From Nonomuraea guangzhouensis (GTDB lineage Bacteria > Actinomycetota > Actinomycetes > Streptosporangiales > Streptosporangiaceae), in NCBI RefSeq assembly GCF_019396345.1, contig NZ_JAHKRM010000006.1, forward strand, positions 372,001 through 436,000: a stretch of 64,000 nt of DNA. Direction: 5' to 3'. Below, piece by piece: positions 17,030-24,951 of the stretch (its first letter is position 1; each line of letters begins with the position of its first letter). The notes below the pieces were generated by a model that did no database searches, was not told the origin of the DNA, and worked only from the letters and a program-made list of their open reading frames with translations. A program made the translations under genes and the position numbers.

Positions 17030-17593
17030 ATGTTCATCGGACACTTCGGCCTGGCCGCGGCGGTCAAGGCAGCCCAGCCGCGCGTCCCGCTGTGGTCGCT
17101 CATGCTCGCCACGCAGTTCCTCGACGTCGTCTTCGTCGTCCTTTACCTGGCGGGCGGAATCGAGTCCTTCCAGGCCGTCGCCCCGGGAACGTACGGCGAG
17201 GCGCTGATCAATGCGCAATACACTCACTCCCTGCTGGGCTCGTTGCTGCTGTCGGCCCTGTACGGCGGCTTCGGCGCATGGCGGTGGGGCCGCCGGGCCG
17301 GGACTGTGCTCGGCCTGATGGTCTTCAGCCATTGGGTGCTCGACCTGCTCGTCCACCGCGCCGACCTGCCCCTGCTGCCCGGCAACGCCGGCGACCTGCC
17401 GCTGCTTGGCCTCGGCCTGTGGCAGACCCCGTGGGCCACCGCCGTCATCGAGGCCGTTCTCCTGGTGGCCGGCGCCATCTTCTACTTCCGTTCAGTACGG
17501 CAACGCGCCTCGATCACCTGGCGCGCGATCGTCTCCGGCGGTGTCATGGCCCTGCTGCTCGTCCTGGGCCTGGCCGTTGACATCCTCAGCTAG
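17030..17593 (+). CDS. Multi-span membrane protein of unknown function
   Basis: 187 residues with about five hydrophobic segments (around residues 20-45, 65-85, 90-110, 130-150 and 165-185). Conserved-looking polar residues sit in FIGHFGLAAAVK, QYTHSLLGS and FSHWVLDLLVHRAD. The spaced His/Asp residues recall membrane-bound metal-dependent hydrolases, but I cannot assign the family. It is co-transcribed with the 33-residue peptide and followed 13 bases later by a hydrolase gene. Confidence 0.75.
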   Translation: MFIGHFGLAAAVKAAQPRVPLWSLMLATQFLDVVFVVLYLAGGIESFQAVAPGTYGEALINAQYTHSLLGSLLLSALYGGFGAWRWGRRAGTVLGLMVFSHWVLDLLVHRADLPLLPGNAGDLPLLGLGLWQTPWATAVIEAVLLVAGAIFYFRSVRQRASITWRAIVSGGVMALLLVLGLAVDILS

Positions 17594-17606
17594 GCAGGGC
17601 ATCGAA

Positions 17607-18389
17607 TTGTTCATCGACGTGCCAGGGGGCCGCCTGGCCTATGACTCCGCCGGCGAAGGGCCGCTCCTCGTGTGCGTACCCGGTCTGGGCGACACCCGGG
17701 ACGCCTACCGGTCGCTGCGCCCGGTGCTGGTGGCGGCGGGATACCGGGTGGTGACGATGGACCTGCGAGGCCACGGGGAGTCGTCGGCGGGCTGGGACGA
17801 CTACTCCCAGTCCGCGGTAGGGGCCGACATCGTGGCCCTCCTGGAGCACCTGGACGCGCCCGCCGTCGTCCTGCTCGGCAACTCCTACGCCGGAGGTGGC
17901 ATCATCCGCGCGGCCGCCGACGCCCCCGAGCGGGTCGCCGGGATCGTGCCCATCGACGGATTCATCCGGGCCATCCCGCTCAACCTCGCCGTCCGTGCGC
18001 TCATCAGGCTGATCGCCTCGTCCCCGCGGCTGTGGAGCGTCTACTACACCACGGCCCATCCGACCGCCAAGCCCGCCGACCTGGCCGAACACCGCGCCAA
18101 ACTGGTGGCCATGCTGCGCGACCCGCAGCGGCGCGAGGCGATGCGGCGCATGCTGCTCAACCGCGCTCCGGAAGCCGAACAGGTCATCGCGCAGGTCCGC
18201 TGCCCGGCGCTGGTCCTCATGGGAGCCAAGGATCCCGACTTCCCCGACCCGGCGGCGGAGGCGCGGACGCAGGCGTCGCTGCTGCGCGGGCAGGCCGTGG
18301 TGATCGACGACGCCGGCCACTACCCGATGTCGGAGTTCCCCGAGCGGACAGCAGAGGCCCTGCTGCCCTTCCTGAAGAACGTTTTCTAA
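17607..18389 (+). CDS. Alpha/beta hydrolase
   Basis: About 260 residues with the alpha/beta-hydrolase layout: oxyanion region near VCVPGLGDTRDAYRSL, nucleophile Ser in LLGNSYAGGG (~residue 93), acid Asp in MGAKDPDFPD and His in DDAGHYPMSEFPE near the C-terminus. The start is uncertain: TTG at 17607 (after AGGCAGGGC) or GTG at 17619, both in frame; the long open frame further upstream is a shadow of the membrane-protein gene. Substrate unknown. The stop overlaps that of a convergent regulator remnant. Confidence 0.8.
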   Translation: MFIDVPGGRLAYDSAGEGPLLVCVPGLGDTRDAYRSLRPVLVAAGYRVVTMDLRGHGESSAGWDDYSQSAVGADIVALLEHLDAPAVVLLGNSYAGGGIIRAAADAPERVAGIVPIDGFIRAIPLNLAVRALIRLIASSPRLWSVYYTTAHPTAKPADLAEHRAKLVAMLRDPQRREAMRRMLLNRAPEAEQVIAQVRCPALVLMGAKDPDFPDPAAEARTQASLLRGQAVVIDDAGHYPMSEFPERTAEALLPFLKNVF

Positions 18390-19033
18390 CGCCGGCCGGT
18401 CCAGGTGGCCAGGAGCTGGAGCGCGGTGTGGGAGGCCGACCCTTCGTCGGCGGTGTGTACCACCAGGGCTAGTCCGGAGTCGTCCGGCAGGCGCAGGGTC
18501 TCGTAGGCCAGCTCGAGCTCGCCGACCAGAGGATGCCGGTACAGGTAGCGCCCGTGTCGTTTGTCCTTCACCTGGTGCTCCGCCCACAGCTGACGGAACT
18601 CCGCGCTGGCGGCGGACAGCTCTTCGATCAGGGCCGCAGTGGACGGGTCGGCGGGTCGGTGACCGGCGTCCAGCCGCAGGAAGCCGACCAGATCGCGGGC
18701 CCGTGCCGGCCAATCGGCGTAGAGCCGGCGCACGCCCTCGTCCAGGAAGTTCAGCCGGGCCAGGTTGCGCCGCTCGGGTGGCAGCGCCCCGAAGTCGATG
18801 ATCAGCGCGGCGGCCAACGGGTTCCAGGCCAGCACGGTGGTGTTGCGGTCGACCAGGTAGGCGGGCACGTCGTGGATCGATGACAGCAGGCGGTAGATGC
18901 CTGAGCGCGGAGGCCGACGGTCGGCGGCGTCGGGTGCGGTGGCAGGGTCCGGTCGGGCCAAGCGGTGCAGATGGCCGCGTTCGGCGGCGTCCAGCCGCAG
19001 AGCGCGGACGACCGCGTCCAGGAACTTCCGCGG
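18386..19033 (-). pseudogene. MmyB-type XRE regulator, N-terminally truncated
   Basis: The C-terminal ligand-binding domain of MmyB-like regulators is intact (PAYLVDRNTTVLAWNPLAAA, then ARLNFLDEGVRRLYADWPAR). The frame remains homologous upstream of the ATG at 18961, reading LDAVVRALRLDAAERGHLHR, which is the end of the usual helix-turn-helix domain. At about 19033 homology stops and an aldo/keto-reductase fragment begins on the other strand. The DNA-binding domain is therefore lost. Translation from 18961 could still give a 191-residue ligand-binding stub. Confidence 0.75.
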
Positions 19034-19094
19034 AAAAGTGCAGGCTGTGGCCCCACCGGCGAGTCTCTGGAGTACGCCGGTGGCGGGTTTGGAG

Positions 19095-19686
19095 CAGTGT
19101 CACCCAATGCCACGCCGCTGGAGGAGTACTGGCAGGTCATGGCCAATTTGAAGGCCGAGGAAAGGTCCGGGCGATCGGGCTGTCCAATCACACACCCGAC
19201 CTGCTTGAGGCCGCCGAACGGATCGCCCACGTCGATGTCATCCAACCACCGTTCTCCGCGATCAACCGCTCCGCTGCCGCGGAGATCGCCTGGGCCCGCG
19301 CCCACGGCACCGGTGTGATCGTCTACTCACCGCTCCAGTCGGGGCTTCTCACCGGCGCCTTCTCCGCCGAACGAGTGGCGAACCTGCCCGCCGACGACTG
19401 GCGCGCGGCCCACGACGACTTCACCACCGGTCTAGCCGCCAACCTCCAGCTCGCCGACGCGCTGCGCCCCATCGCCGAACGCCATGGCAGCACCTTGGCC
19501 GAGGTCGCCATCGCCTGGGCACTGGCCTGGCCCGGCGTTACCGGTGCCATCGTCGGCGCCCGCAAGCCGGAGCAGGTCGGCGGATGGATCGGAGCGGGCG
19601 CCGTGCGCCTGACCCCGGCAGACCTCGAGGAGGTCGCCGCCGCGATCACCGCGTCAGGCGCCGGTACCGGCGCCGCCCGGCCGTAA
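19095..19686 (+). pseudogene. Aldo/keto reductase, C-terminal two-thirds with a frameshift
   Basis: The fragment starts around ATPLEEYWQVMANLKAE in one frame and continues, after a shift near 19160, as GKVRAIGLSNHTPDLLEAAE in another. It then runs cleanly to the end through VIVYSPLQSGLLTGAF and LAWPGVTGAIVGARKPEQVG, the NADPH-binding C-terminal motifs of the family. The N-terminus with the catalytic Tyr/Lys is missing, cut at the junction with the MmyB remnant. Not functional. Confidence 0.8.
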
Positions 19687-19718
19687 CGGCCTGCCATCAC
19701 GCAAGGAGAGCGAAGGAC

Positions 19719-20015
19719 ATGTCCCTCATTCATCTCACCGAATGCCTGGCCGCGCCGGGGCAGGAAGATCGGCTCCGCACCGCTCTGGAGGCGATGATCG
19801 AACCGTCCCTGGACGAACCCGGCTGCCTGGCCTATTGCATCTACACCGACCCCAACCGCCCCGCCAGCATGGTGGCAATCGAGGAATGGACCGGCCCCCA
19901 GGCCCTCGCGGAGCATTACAGCTCACCGCATTTCCGTCACGCCAAGCAGGTTCTGGAGCTGGTCCTGGCCGAGCCGATGACTCTGCGCAGGCTGGTGACC
20001 GCCCCCACTAGTTGA
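19719..20015 (+). CDS. Antibiotic biosynthesis monooxygenase (ABM) family protein
   Basis: A 98-residue ferredoxin-like protein of the YgiN/ABM type: HLTECLAAPGQEDRLRTALE, then EPGCLAYCIYTDPNRPASMV and EEWTGPQALAEHYSSPHF, where the last His is conserved in the family. Members are cofactor-free quinol monooxygenases or detoxifying oxygenases. The ATG at 19719 follows AAGGAGAG. It is an intact gene among several remnants and could be co-transcribed with the former reductase upstream. Confidence 0.85.
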   Translation: MSLIHLTECLAAPGQEDRLRTALEAMIEPSLDEPGCLAYCIYTDPNRPASMVAIEEWTGPQALAEHYSSPHFRHAKQVLELVLAEPMTLRRLVTAPTS

Positions 20016-20019
20016 TGTG

Positions 20020-20660
20020 GGAGGTCTCCGATGTTGATTGGAGTAGCGCGATGGCCTGGCGGGCCCGATCTTCCTCGCTCCGGTTGTGCAGTCGGATGGC
20101 CTGGCCGGGGTCGCCCAGGGTCGCGGCGATCCCGGCCGGGCTGTTGAGCGCCTTGGTTGCCGATTGCCCGTGACAGTTCCAGCGCCTGGCGATGCAGGTC
20201 GGCCGCGCGCGTACTGGCCGAGTCGCTCGTGGGCGATGCCGAGGTAGTCCAGCGTCACGGCCTCGCCGAACCGGTCGCCGAGATCACGGAAGAGCTCAAA
20301 GGCGCGCAGGCTCGCCTCCACGGCCTGCTCGTGGTCGCCGCCGTCCGGATAAACCCCGCCCAAGCCGACCAGTGTCCGCGCTTGACCTCGCAGGTCTTCG
20401 GACGTACGGCATGCGGCCAGAGCTCGATCGAAGTGCTCACGGGCGACGTCATGGCTGCCCTGCACCCGATGCACCCAGCCGAGGTCGGTCAGTCGGTTCG
20501 GTCCTCGCGGATAGGGCGGCCCGCAGCGCCTTGCCGTACAGAACGAGAGCGTTGTCGTGGTAAGCGCTGTCGGGGTAGAGCACGTGCATGGCGGCCGACG
20601 CCGTGGCCAGCTGGTGGCCGAGCAGCCGGGTCAACGCCGCGTGGGCGACGGTCTTACCGG
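20020..20660 (-). pseudogene. TPR-region remnant of an AfsR/SARP-type regulator
   Basis: Two shifted frames carry the C-terminal TPR region of SARP/AfsR regulators: LTRLLGHQLATASAAMHVLY with SAYHDNALVLYGKALRAAL upstream, then VHRVQGSHDVAREHFDRALA, TLVGLGGVYPDGGDHEQAVE and DYLGIAHERLGQYA. Further frameshifts scramble the last 100 bases. The BTAD and NB-ARC parts are missing. The gene is dead; the intact protein at 53.8 kb shows what the full architecture looks like. Confidence 0.7.
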
Positions 20661-20699
20661 GCCGGCCGGCAGCAGCCCTGCCGTACGGTCGCAGGGTTC

Positions 20700-20878
20700 G
20701 TCGCGGGGCGGCGGCATCTCGTGGTTCGGCCGCGCGCACGGCTGGGCCGCCGACTCGGCGCGCCTTCGAGATCGTCGACGCCGACGGCGAGGTGGTGCGG
20801 GTCACCGGCGAGTCCGACAGCGAGCTGTTCTGGGCGCTGCGCGGCGGCGATCTCGGGACCGACGTGGACGCGGGCTGA
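20700..20878 (+). pseudogene. FAD-linked oxidoreductase (berberine-bridge type) remnant
   Basis: Two frames give SSRGGGISWFGRAHGWAADS and then RAFEIVDADGEVVRVTGESD with SELFWALRGGDLG. These match the FAD-binding PCMH domain of BBE-like oxidases, in which the last part normally reads LRGGGGNFG. Only about 60 residues remain. Both ends are lost to neighbouring debris. Confidence 0.75.
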
Positions 20879-20909
20879 GACGGACCTACCCGGTGTGCTG
20901 GCGACGCCT

Positions 20910-21437
20910 TCAACGACGGCCTGGCACCGCGATGCTTGCGAGTGCGTCGACAGCTTCCTGGAACTGGCGGCGCCATCGTGAGGCGAGCATCGGCTTGGTC
21001 AGTCCGATGACTGTGCCGTTGAAGACCTCGGTGTTGCCGATTCGGGTTCCTCCTCCAGTTCGCGCGGTGAAGGTCCACAAATGGCAGGACCGTACACCGT
21101 TGGCGTCACCAGTCCAGGAGGCGCGACGGGCGGGCTCGGCGATGCCGACGGTGACATGGTCGGTGGTGGTCCCGGCGGGAAAACCGAGGCGAAGGGTCTG
21201 GTCGAAGGTCGCACCCACTGCGAATCCGGGCGCTCCGGTCCACTCGGTGGCCTGGTGCAACGGCGACCAGGACGGCCAGTTGCTCAGGTCGCTCCAGAGC
21301 GTCCAGACGTCGTGCGGGTCGGCTGGGCTGTCGGTTGTTGCGGCGACGATAAGCGTCTTCCAGTCGGGCCGGGTTACGCCGATCCCGTCTAGGCAGAACT
21401 GGACATCCTGGTGGGTGGCTAGGTTCTGACTCGCCAT
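20910..21437 (-). CDS. SRPBCC-family protein (polyketide cyclase/START-like)
   Basis: About 175 residues with the SRPBCC pattern: TDSPADPHDVWTLWSDLSNW (first strand/helix), TGAPGFAVGATFDQTLRLGF in the middle and a C-terminal helix ASRWRRQFQEAVDALASIAV. The fold binds hydrophobic ligands. The ATG at 21437 is chosen over a TTG two codons earlier because GAGGAG lies 8 bases upstream. It is divergent from the XRE-cupin regulator, with a shared palindrome between them, so that regulator probably controls it. Confidence 0.8.
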   Translation of the reverse strand: MASQNLATHQDVQFCLDGIGVTRPDWKTLIVAATTDSPADPHDVWTLWSDLSNWPSWSPLHQATEWTGAPGFAVGATFDQTLRLGFPAGTTTDHVTVGIAEPARRASWTGDANGVRSCHLWTFTARTGGGTRIGNTEVFNGTVIGLTKPMLASRWRRQFQEAVDALASIAVPGRR

Positions 21438-21459
21438 GTTCAACTCTCCTCGGGTACAT

Positions 21460-21477
21460 TATCCTGGATTACGGATA
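21460..21477. promoter_or_regulatory. Candidate operator between SRPBCC and XRE-cupin genes
   Basis: TATCC at 21460-21464 and GGATA at 21473-21477 form an inverted repeat separated by 8 bases in the 61-bp divergent gap. An AT-rich stretch follows (ATATAAAATC), suitable for a promoter. Autoregulation by the adjacent XRE protein is the likely use. Confidence 0.45.
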
Positions 21478-21498
21478 TAAAATCTTGGACATGGAGGC

Positions 21499-22104
21499 GT
21501 GGAGTTGTCAACAGATCCAGCAGAGGCGGTCAGTGCGACGTTGGCGGCGAATCTGCGGGCGGGAAGAAGAGAGCGCGGATGGCGCTTGGAAGACCTCGCC
21601 TCTCGCAGCGGTGTCAGCCGCGGCATGCTCCAGCAGATCGAAACGGGTCAGACCAATCCTTCTATCGCGACGGTCGCCCGTATCTGCTCCACACTCGGGA
21701 TCACCATCGGACAGCTCGTCGAGCCGCCGGAAGACCTCGGCCGCGTGACGCCCGCCGCTGACATCGACGTTCGGCGAGCTGGACGCGCCAGCGAGGCGAG
21801 GCTGCTCATCAACGATGGGCAAGCGCCTTTTGTCGAGCTATGGGACTTCGTCATCGCGCCGAACGACGAGATCAGCTCGCATGCCCATCCCGTCGGCACT
21901 CGCGAGTTGATCCACCTGCATCAGGGAGAACTGGTGGTGGAAGTCGGCGGGGCCACGTTCCACGTCGCGGAAGGCGGGTCCATACGCATCCGAGGCGACC
22001 GAGCCCATCTGTACCGAAACCCGACCGCTGAGACGCTCCGACTCACCATGACCGTGGTCTACTCCGGCAACCAGGACCCGCGCTACGCCCGGCCCGCCAC
22101 CTGA
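21499..22104 (+). CDS. XRE-family regulator with C-terminal cupin domain
   Basis: A 201-residue protein. Residues ~15-70 form a helix-turn-helix (LAANLRAGRRERGWRLEDLA, then SRGMLQQIETGQTNPSIATV). Residues ~105-190 form a cupin barrel (HAHPVGTRELIHLHQGELVV). This is the PuuR/SutR-like class that senses small metabolites through the cupin. The start is GTG. It is divergent from the SRPBCC gene. Confidence 0.9.
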   Translation: MELSTDPAEAVSATLAANLRAGRRERGWRLEDLASRSGVSRGMLQQIETGQTNPSIATVARICSTLGITIGQLVEPPEDLGRVTPAADIDVRRAGRASEARLLINDGQAPFVELWDFVIAPNDEISSHAHPVGTRELIHLHQGELVVEVGGATFHVAEGGSIRIRGDRAHLYRNPTAETLRLTMTVVYSGNQDPRYARPAT

Positions 22105-22251
22105 CTGCGTCCCGCATGCTGATGTGCTAGCGGCACCGTGGAGGCAGCTCGTTGCATGCGCTGGTTTCCAACGTCCGACACACCCGGACATGTGATGGCG
22201 CTCCCAGATGCCGGTGCCGGCCTTCCTGCCCTTCACCCATATAGGCGGGGA

Positions 22252-22803
22252 TCACATGCACGGTTCCTCCTTTTCTCCGATGGTGCTCACCGCGATCTCT
22301 GCCTCATCTTGCGGTGAGACCTCGAAGTAACCGTCATAGAACGGTTCGGCGAAGTCGCGGGCAATCGACTCCGCGAGCCACGACGCGAAGGTGATGTCCT
22401 GAGGGAAGAGCGCGTGATCCAAGCAACACAGATTGGGGTTCCATCCCCACATCGTGCCCTCGGGATCGCGGCAATCCAGCAGTGACGCGATTGCACACCC
22501 CCAGTCCAACAACTGGATCATGCCCGCGCATCGTCCGTAGGACTCGGTTCGAAACGCCAAAGCCGATTCAGTTATGTCCGCGAAGATGTCGCTTTTCCAG
22601 AAGTCATACCCCCGTACACCGATGATGCCGCCGCGAGGACCGAAACCTCCGTTCCCCACCTCCAGATACAACCGCCGTAGCAGCGAAGGAAGCGGGTAAC
22701 CGATGGCCTCTTCAGCCTCAGCGACCGCCTCGGTCGAGGCCACCGGTAGTACATCAGGCCCAAGGTCTGACCGTATCGCTTCCAAGATCTCATCTTCGGT
22801 CAT
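22252..22803 (-). CDS. SMI1/KNR4 (SUKH) family protein
   Basis: A 183-residue acidic protein with the SUKH opening pattern: STEAVAEAEEAIGYPLPSLL, then RLYLEVGNGGFGPRGGIIGV, followed by WGCAIASLLDC and a central WGWNP. SUKH proteins are widespread as immunity proteins against contact-dependent nuclease toxins. No toxin gene lies beside it. It sits immediately before att junction 3 as the last gene of its unit. The ATG at 22803 follows GCGGAG. Confidence 0.82.
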   Translation of the reverse strand: MTEDEILEAIRSDLGPDVLPVASTEAVAEAEEAIGYPLPSLLRRLYLEVGNGGFGPRGGIIGVRGYDFWKSDIFADITESALAFRTESYGRCAGMIQLLDWGCAIASLLDCRDPEGTMWGWNPNLCCLDHALFPQDITFASWLAESIARDFAEPFYDGYFEVSPQDEAEIAVSTIGEKEEPCM

Positions 22804-22919
22804 GATCTGCACTCCGCGTGCGGGGACCGCTGGAGGAAGCGCCAGAAGTCTTCTACGTCCATAAGGCTGCATGCTGTCAGCTTCGACCGATAATGCCACA
22901 ACACAGAGGCATCGACCGC

Positions 22920-23082
22920 GTGCCAGATCCGTGCCAGAACGAGCGGCGATCAGCGGTGAATCACGGAGACTCAGGGTCACTCGACCAGTCTCGACCTGCA
23001 CCTCCGTTTTGCAGCTCAGCAGGGCAAGATCCCTGCAATTCCCAAGCTGACAGCGCGGGTTCGATTCCCGTCACCCGCTCCA
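22920..23082 (+). repeat. att-like junction 3 (hybrid arm, perfect core)
   Basis: GTGCC at 22920 and 22931 (11 bp apart); the core runs 23039-23082, starting 119 bases after the first GTGCC. The core equals the tRNA-Gly 3' half including CCA. The left part of the arm (GAGCGGCGATCAGCGG) resembles the long-arm class, while the right part (GGCAAGATCCCTGCAATTCC) equals the short-arm class, so this junction is a recombinant of the two. The rest of 22804-23154 has no gene. Confidence 0.85.
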
Positions 23083-23154
23083 CAACGAAGGCTCAGTTCA
23101 GAGCTGGCATGGTCGAAGCTCTGAACTACTTGGCTGCGGACCGGCGCACCTTTC

Positions 23155-23487
23155 TCAGGCGACTTTCCAGGTTCGGTCGCCGAGCGTTGCTACGAGATCC
23201 AAATGGCCCCCGAGTGCAGCGATGTACTCTCGCACGACGTCGATGCCGGATACCTCGCCATGTTCAATCTTGGAGATGCGAGCTTGGCTGACTCCCAAGA
23301 TGTCGGCGAGTTCAGCCTGAGTGACACCGGCGGCCTGACGGATCTCGGCGAGCTGGAATCCGCGGACATACGCTTCGCGGCGTTCACGCGCGACGGCTTC
23401 CCCAGCAGCGCGTTCCGTCTCGTCTCGCGGGTCGAGGGCTGCCGCCTTGGCCTTGACATCCGACCACTTGCTGTACCGAGTGCTCAT
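23155..23487 (-). CDS. HigA-like XRE antitoxin
   Basis: A 110-residue protein with an N-terminal linker and a C-terminal Cro/C1 helix-turn-helix (LAEIRQAAGVTQAELADILG, then VSQARISKIEHGEVSGIDVV). It overlaps the upstream toxin gene by four bases (ATGA), so toxin comes first, the order typical of higBA. Antitoxins of this type bind both toxin and promoter. Confidence 0.88.
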   Translation of the reverse strand: MSTRYSKWSDVKAKAAALDPRDETERAAGEAVARERREAYVRGFQLAEIRQAAGVTQAELADILGVSQARISKIEHGEVSGIDVVREYIAALGGHLDLVATLGDRTWKVA

Positions 23488-23864
23488 CGCTCCTCCTGCT
23501 CTTCTTGCTTGAGCGTGATCAAGTGCTGGGCAAATCGTTCATCAGCCAGTGGTATCGCCTCCCGATACCAGCGGTTCCAGTTGCCGGCCTTATCGCCGGC
23601 CACCAGAAAGATCGCTTCCCGTGCCGGATCGAAGCAGAACAGCATCCGGATCTCACTCGTCCCCGATGAGGGCGGACGTAGTTCCTTCATGTTGTGGTAC
23701 TGGCTGCCCTGTACCCGGTCGACCAGAGGACGGCGCGCCGTTGGGCCTTCCTCCGCGAGCTGATCGATCGCGTCCTTGATCAGGTCTGCAGTCTCCGGAT
23801 CGGTTGCGCATATGGTCAGATACCATGCCTCGACCTCCGGATGAAGGCTGACCTCCCAGCTCAT
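23484..23864 (-). CDS. HigB/RelE-type toxin
   Basis: A 126-residue protein of the phage-derived Gp49/HigB class: EVSLHPEVEAWYLTI, DPETADLIKDAIDQLAEEGP, GSQYHNMKELRPPSSGTSEI and RMLFCFDPAREAIFLVAGDK. Such toxins cleave ribosome-bound mRNA. On the minus strand a good TATAAT box lies just upstream of the ATG (plus-strand 23871-23876). The operon is the sole cargo between att junctions 3 and 4. Confidence 0.88.
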   Translation of the reverse strand: MSWEVSLHPEVEAWYLTICATDPETADLIKDAIDQLAEEGPTARRPLVDRVQGSQYHNMKELRPPSSGTSEIRMLFCFDPAREAIFLVAGDKAGNWNRWYREAIPLADERFAQHLITLKQEEQEER

Positions 23865-24004
23865 GCAGCTATTATAACCATCTAGTCATATTCTCCATAT
23901 CAGCATCCTGCTTCTCCTTCGGGCGGGTCGACGGTGGACGGGATGATCAGGCGGACGGCGTGCGCGCGTCGCGCGGGAAACACCAGGGTCGCGGGCTGAT
24001 CGCC

Positions 24005-24139
24005 GTGCCATTAGTGTGCCATTAAGGGTGGTAACGAGGGGTCAACCATGGTCCCTCACGACCGGCCTCAGACCCAGGTCAACGTCCCTACGAGGCAAGA
24101 TCTCTGCAATTCCCAAGCCGATTCCCGTCACCCGCTCCA
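24005..24139 (+). repeat. att-like junction 4 (short-arm type, 14-bp deletion in core)
   Basis: GTGCC at 24005 and 24016 (11 bp apart); the core starts at 24110, 105 bases on. It reads TTCCCAAGCC joined directly to GATTCCCGTCACCCGCTCCA, so the variable loop and 5' T stem are deleted. Sequence homology to junction 5 extends a further ~87 bp upstream (from 23918). The gap 23865-24582 otherwise holds only this site, a 42-bp repeat and two hairpins. Confidence 0.85.
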
Positions 24140-24175
24140 CAAGCAAGGCCTTCTCCAATAGGCGCTTCGCGCTCA
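24134..24175. repeat. 42-bp direct repeat, copy A
   Basis: It begins with the last bases of the tRNA-like core (GCTCCACAAGCAAGGCC) and continues through TTCTCCAATAGGCGCTTCGC to GCTCA. An identical 42-bp copy lies at 37117-37158 in the same orientation. It may be the right-hand flank of an att site that was carried along with an element. Confidence 0.9.
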
Positions 24176-24280
24176 AGAGCTCAGACAGTGTTCGGTGCGG
24201 GCGCGGCTCCCACACCCCGCCAACTGCGTCGCCTTCGCCGTGGGGGGCGCTTCGCGCCGATCAAGCTCAGACTGTGTCTA

Positions 24281-24328
24281 TTGGGGCTCCCGCCCCAAAC
24301 CCCAAGTCGAGGGGCTGCCGCCCCTCGA
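24281..24328. other. Two adjacent perfect GC hairpins
   Basis: TTGGGGC-TCCC-GCCCCAA (24281-24298) has a 7-bp stem, and TCGAGGGGC-TGCC-GCCCCTCGA (24307-24328) has a 9-bp stem; both have 4-base loops. They lie in a gene-free stretch. Upstream, GGGGGGCGCTTCGCGCC adds a weaker third. They could be REP-like elements or factor-independent terminators without a U tract. Confidence 0.7.
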
Positions 24329-24582
24329 ACTCCCCGACCGCTTGGCCATCTGGGGTGGCTACCTCGTTGCCCCGAGCCGAATCCGGGTGGCCTGTCGTCG
24401 AGTACTGTCCACCACCTGAACACGATCGCGCCCCGCAACCGATCACAAGAAATGAACCAGAACCCAGTGGGGAGCTCCACCTTCACCCCTGACCCTTGGC
24501 CCGCTTCCCTGCCCGGTGGGACGACGACGGGACGATCAGGCAGGGGTTACGTGAGTGACATGGCGGGAGTTACTGTCGCCTC

Positions 24583-24951
24583 ATGGAGTCTCGATCACCG
24601 TTGATCACGCATATCTCATGGGGGAGGATGGTGGTCGACGGCTTGGGTGAGGGCAAGGACTTCAAGCTTTATCCCGGTGGCGGAAGGCCCTGGGACTGGA
24701 GCGAGACCGGCACGAGGCACAAGCCCGGTATCCAACCCTCGGACGTTCAGGAGCTCCTCGACAGAGGCAGTGAAGTGATCGTTCTTTCCCGAGGTATGCA
24801 CCTGGTCTTGGAGACCTGCCCTGAGACCCTGGATCTCTTGAAGGCCCAGGGTATCGAGGTGTATGTCGAGGAGACCACCGTGGCTGTCCACCGTTACAAC
24901 AGGCTGGCTGAGTCCGTTCCTGTTGGAGGCCTGTTCCACTCCACCTGTTGA
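24583..24951 (+). CDS. Mth938-like domain protein
   Basis: A 122-residue protein with the pattern of the Mth938/NDUFAF3 fold: ISWGRMVVDGLGEGKDFKLY, a PGG...WDW segment, then VIVLSRGMHLVLETCPETLD, AQGIEVYVEETTVAVHRYNR and the C-terminal HSTC that matches the family's conserved H-x-T-C end. Function is unknown across the family; the human homologue assists complex I assembly. The stop overlaps the next start as TGATG. Confidence 0.78.
   Translation: MESRSPLITHISWGRMVVDGLGEGKDFKLYPGGGRPWDWSETGTRHKPGIQPSDVQELLDRGSEVIVLSRGMHLVLETCPETLDLLKAQGIEVYVEETTVAVHRYNRLAESVPVGGLFHSTC

Noticed and set aside
17586-19103. 505-codon open frame on the minus strand
   Set aside because: It is antisense to the hydrolase and out of frame with the MmyB remnant; composition is that of a shadow frame.
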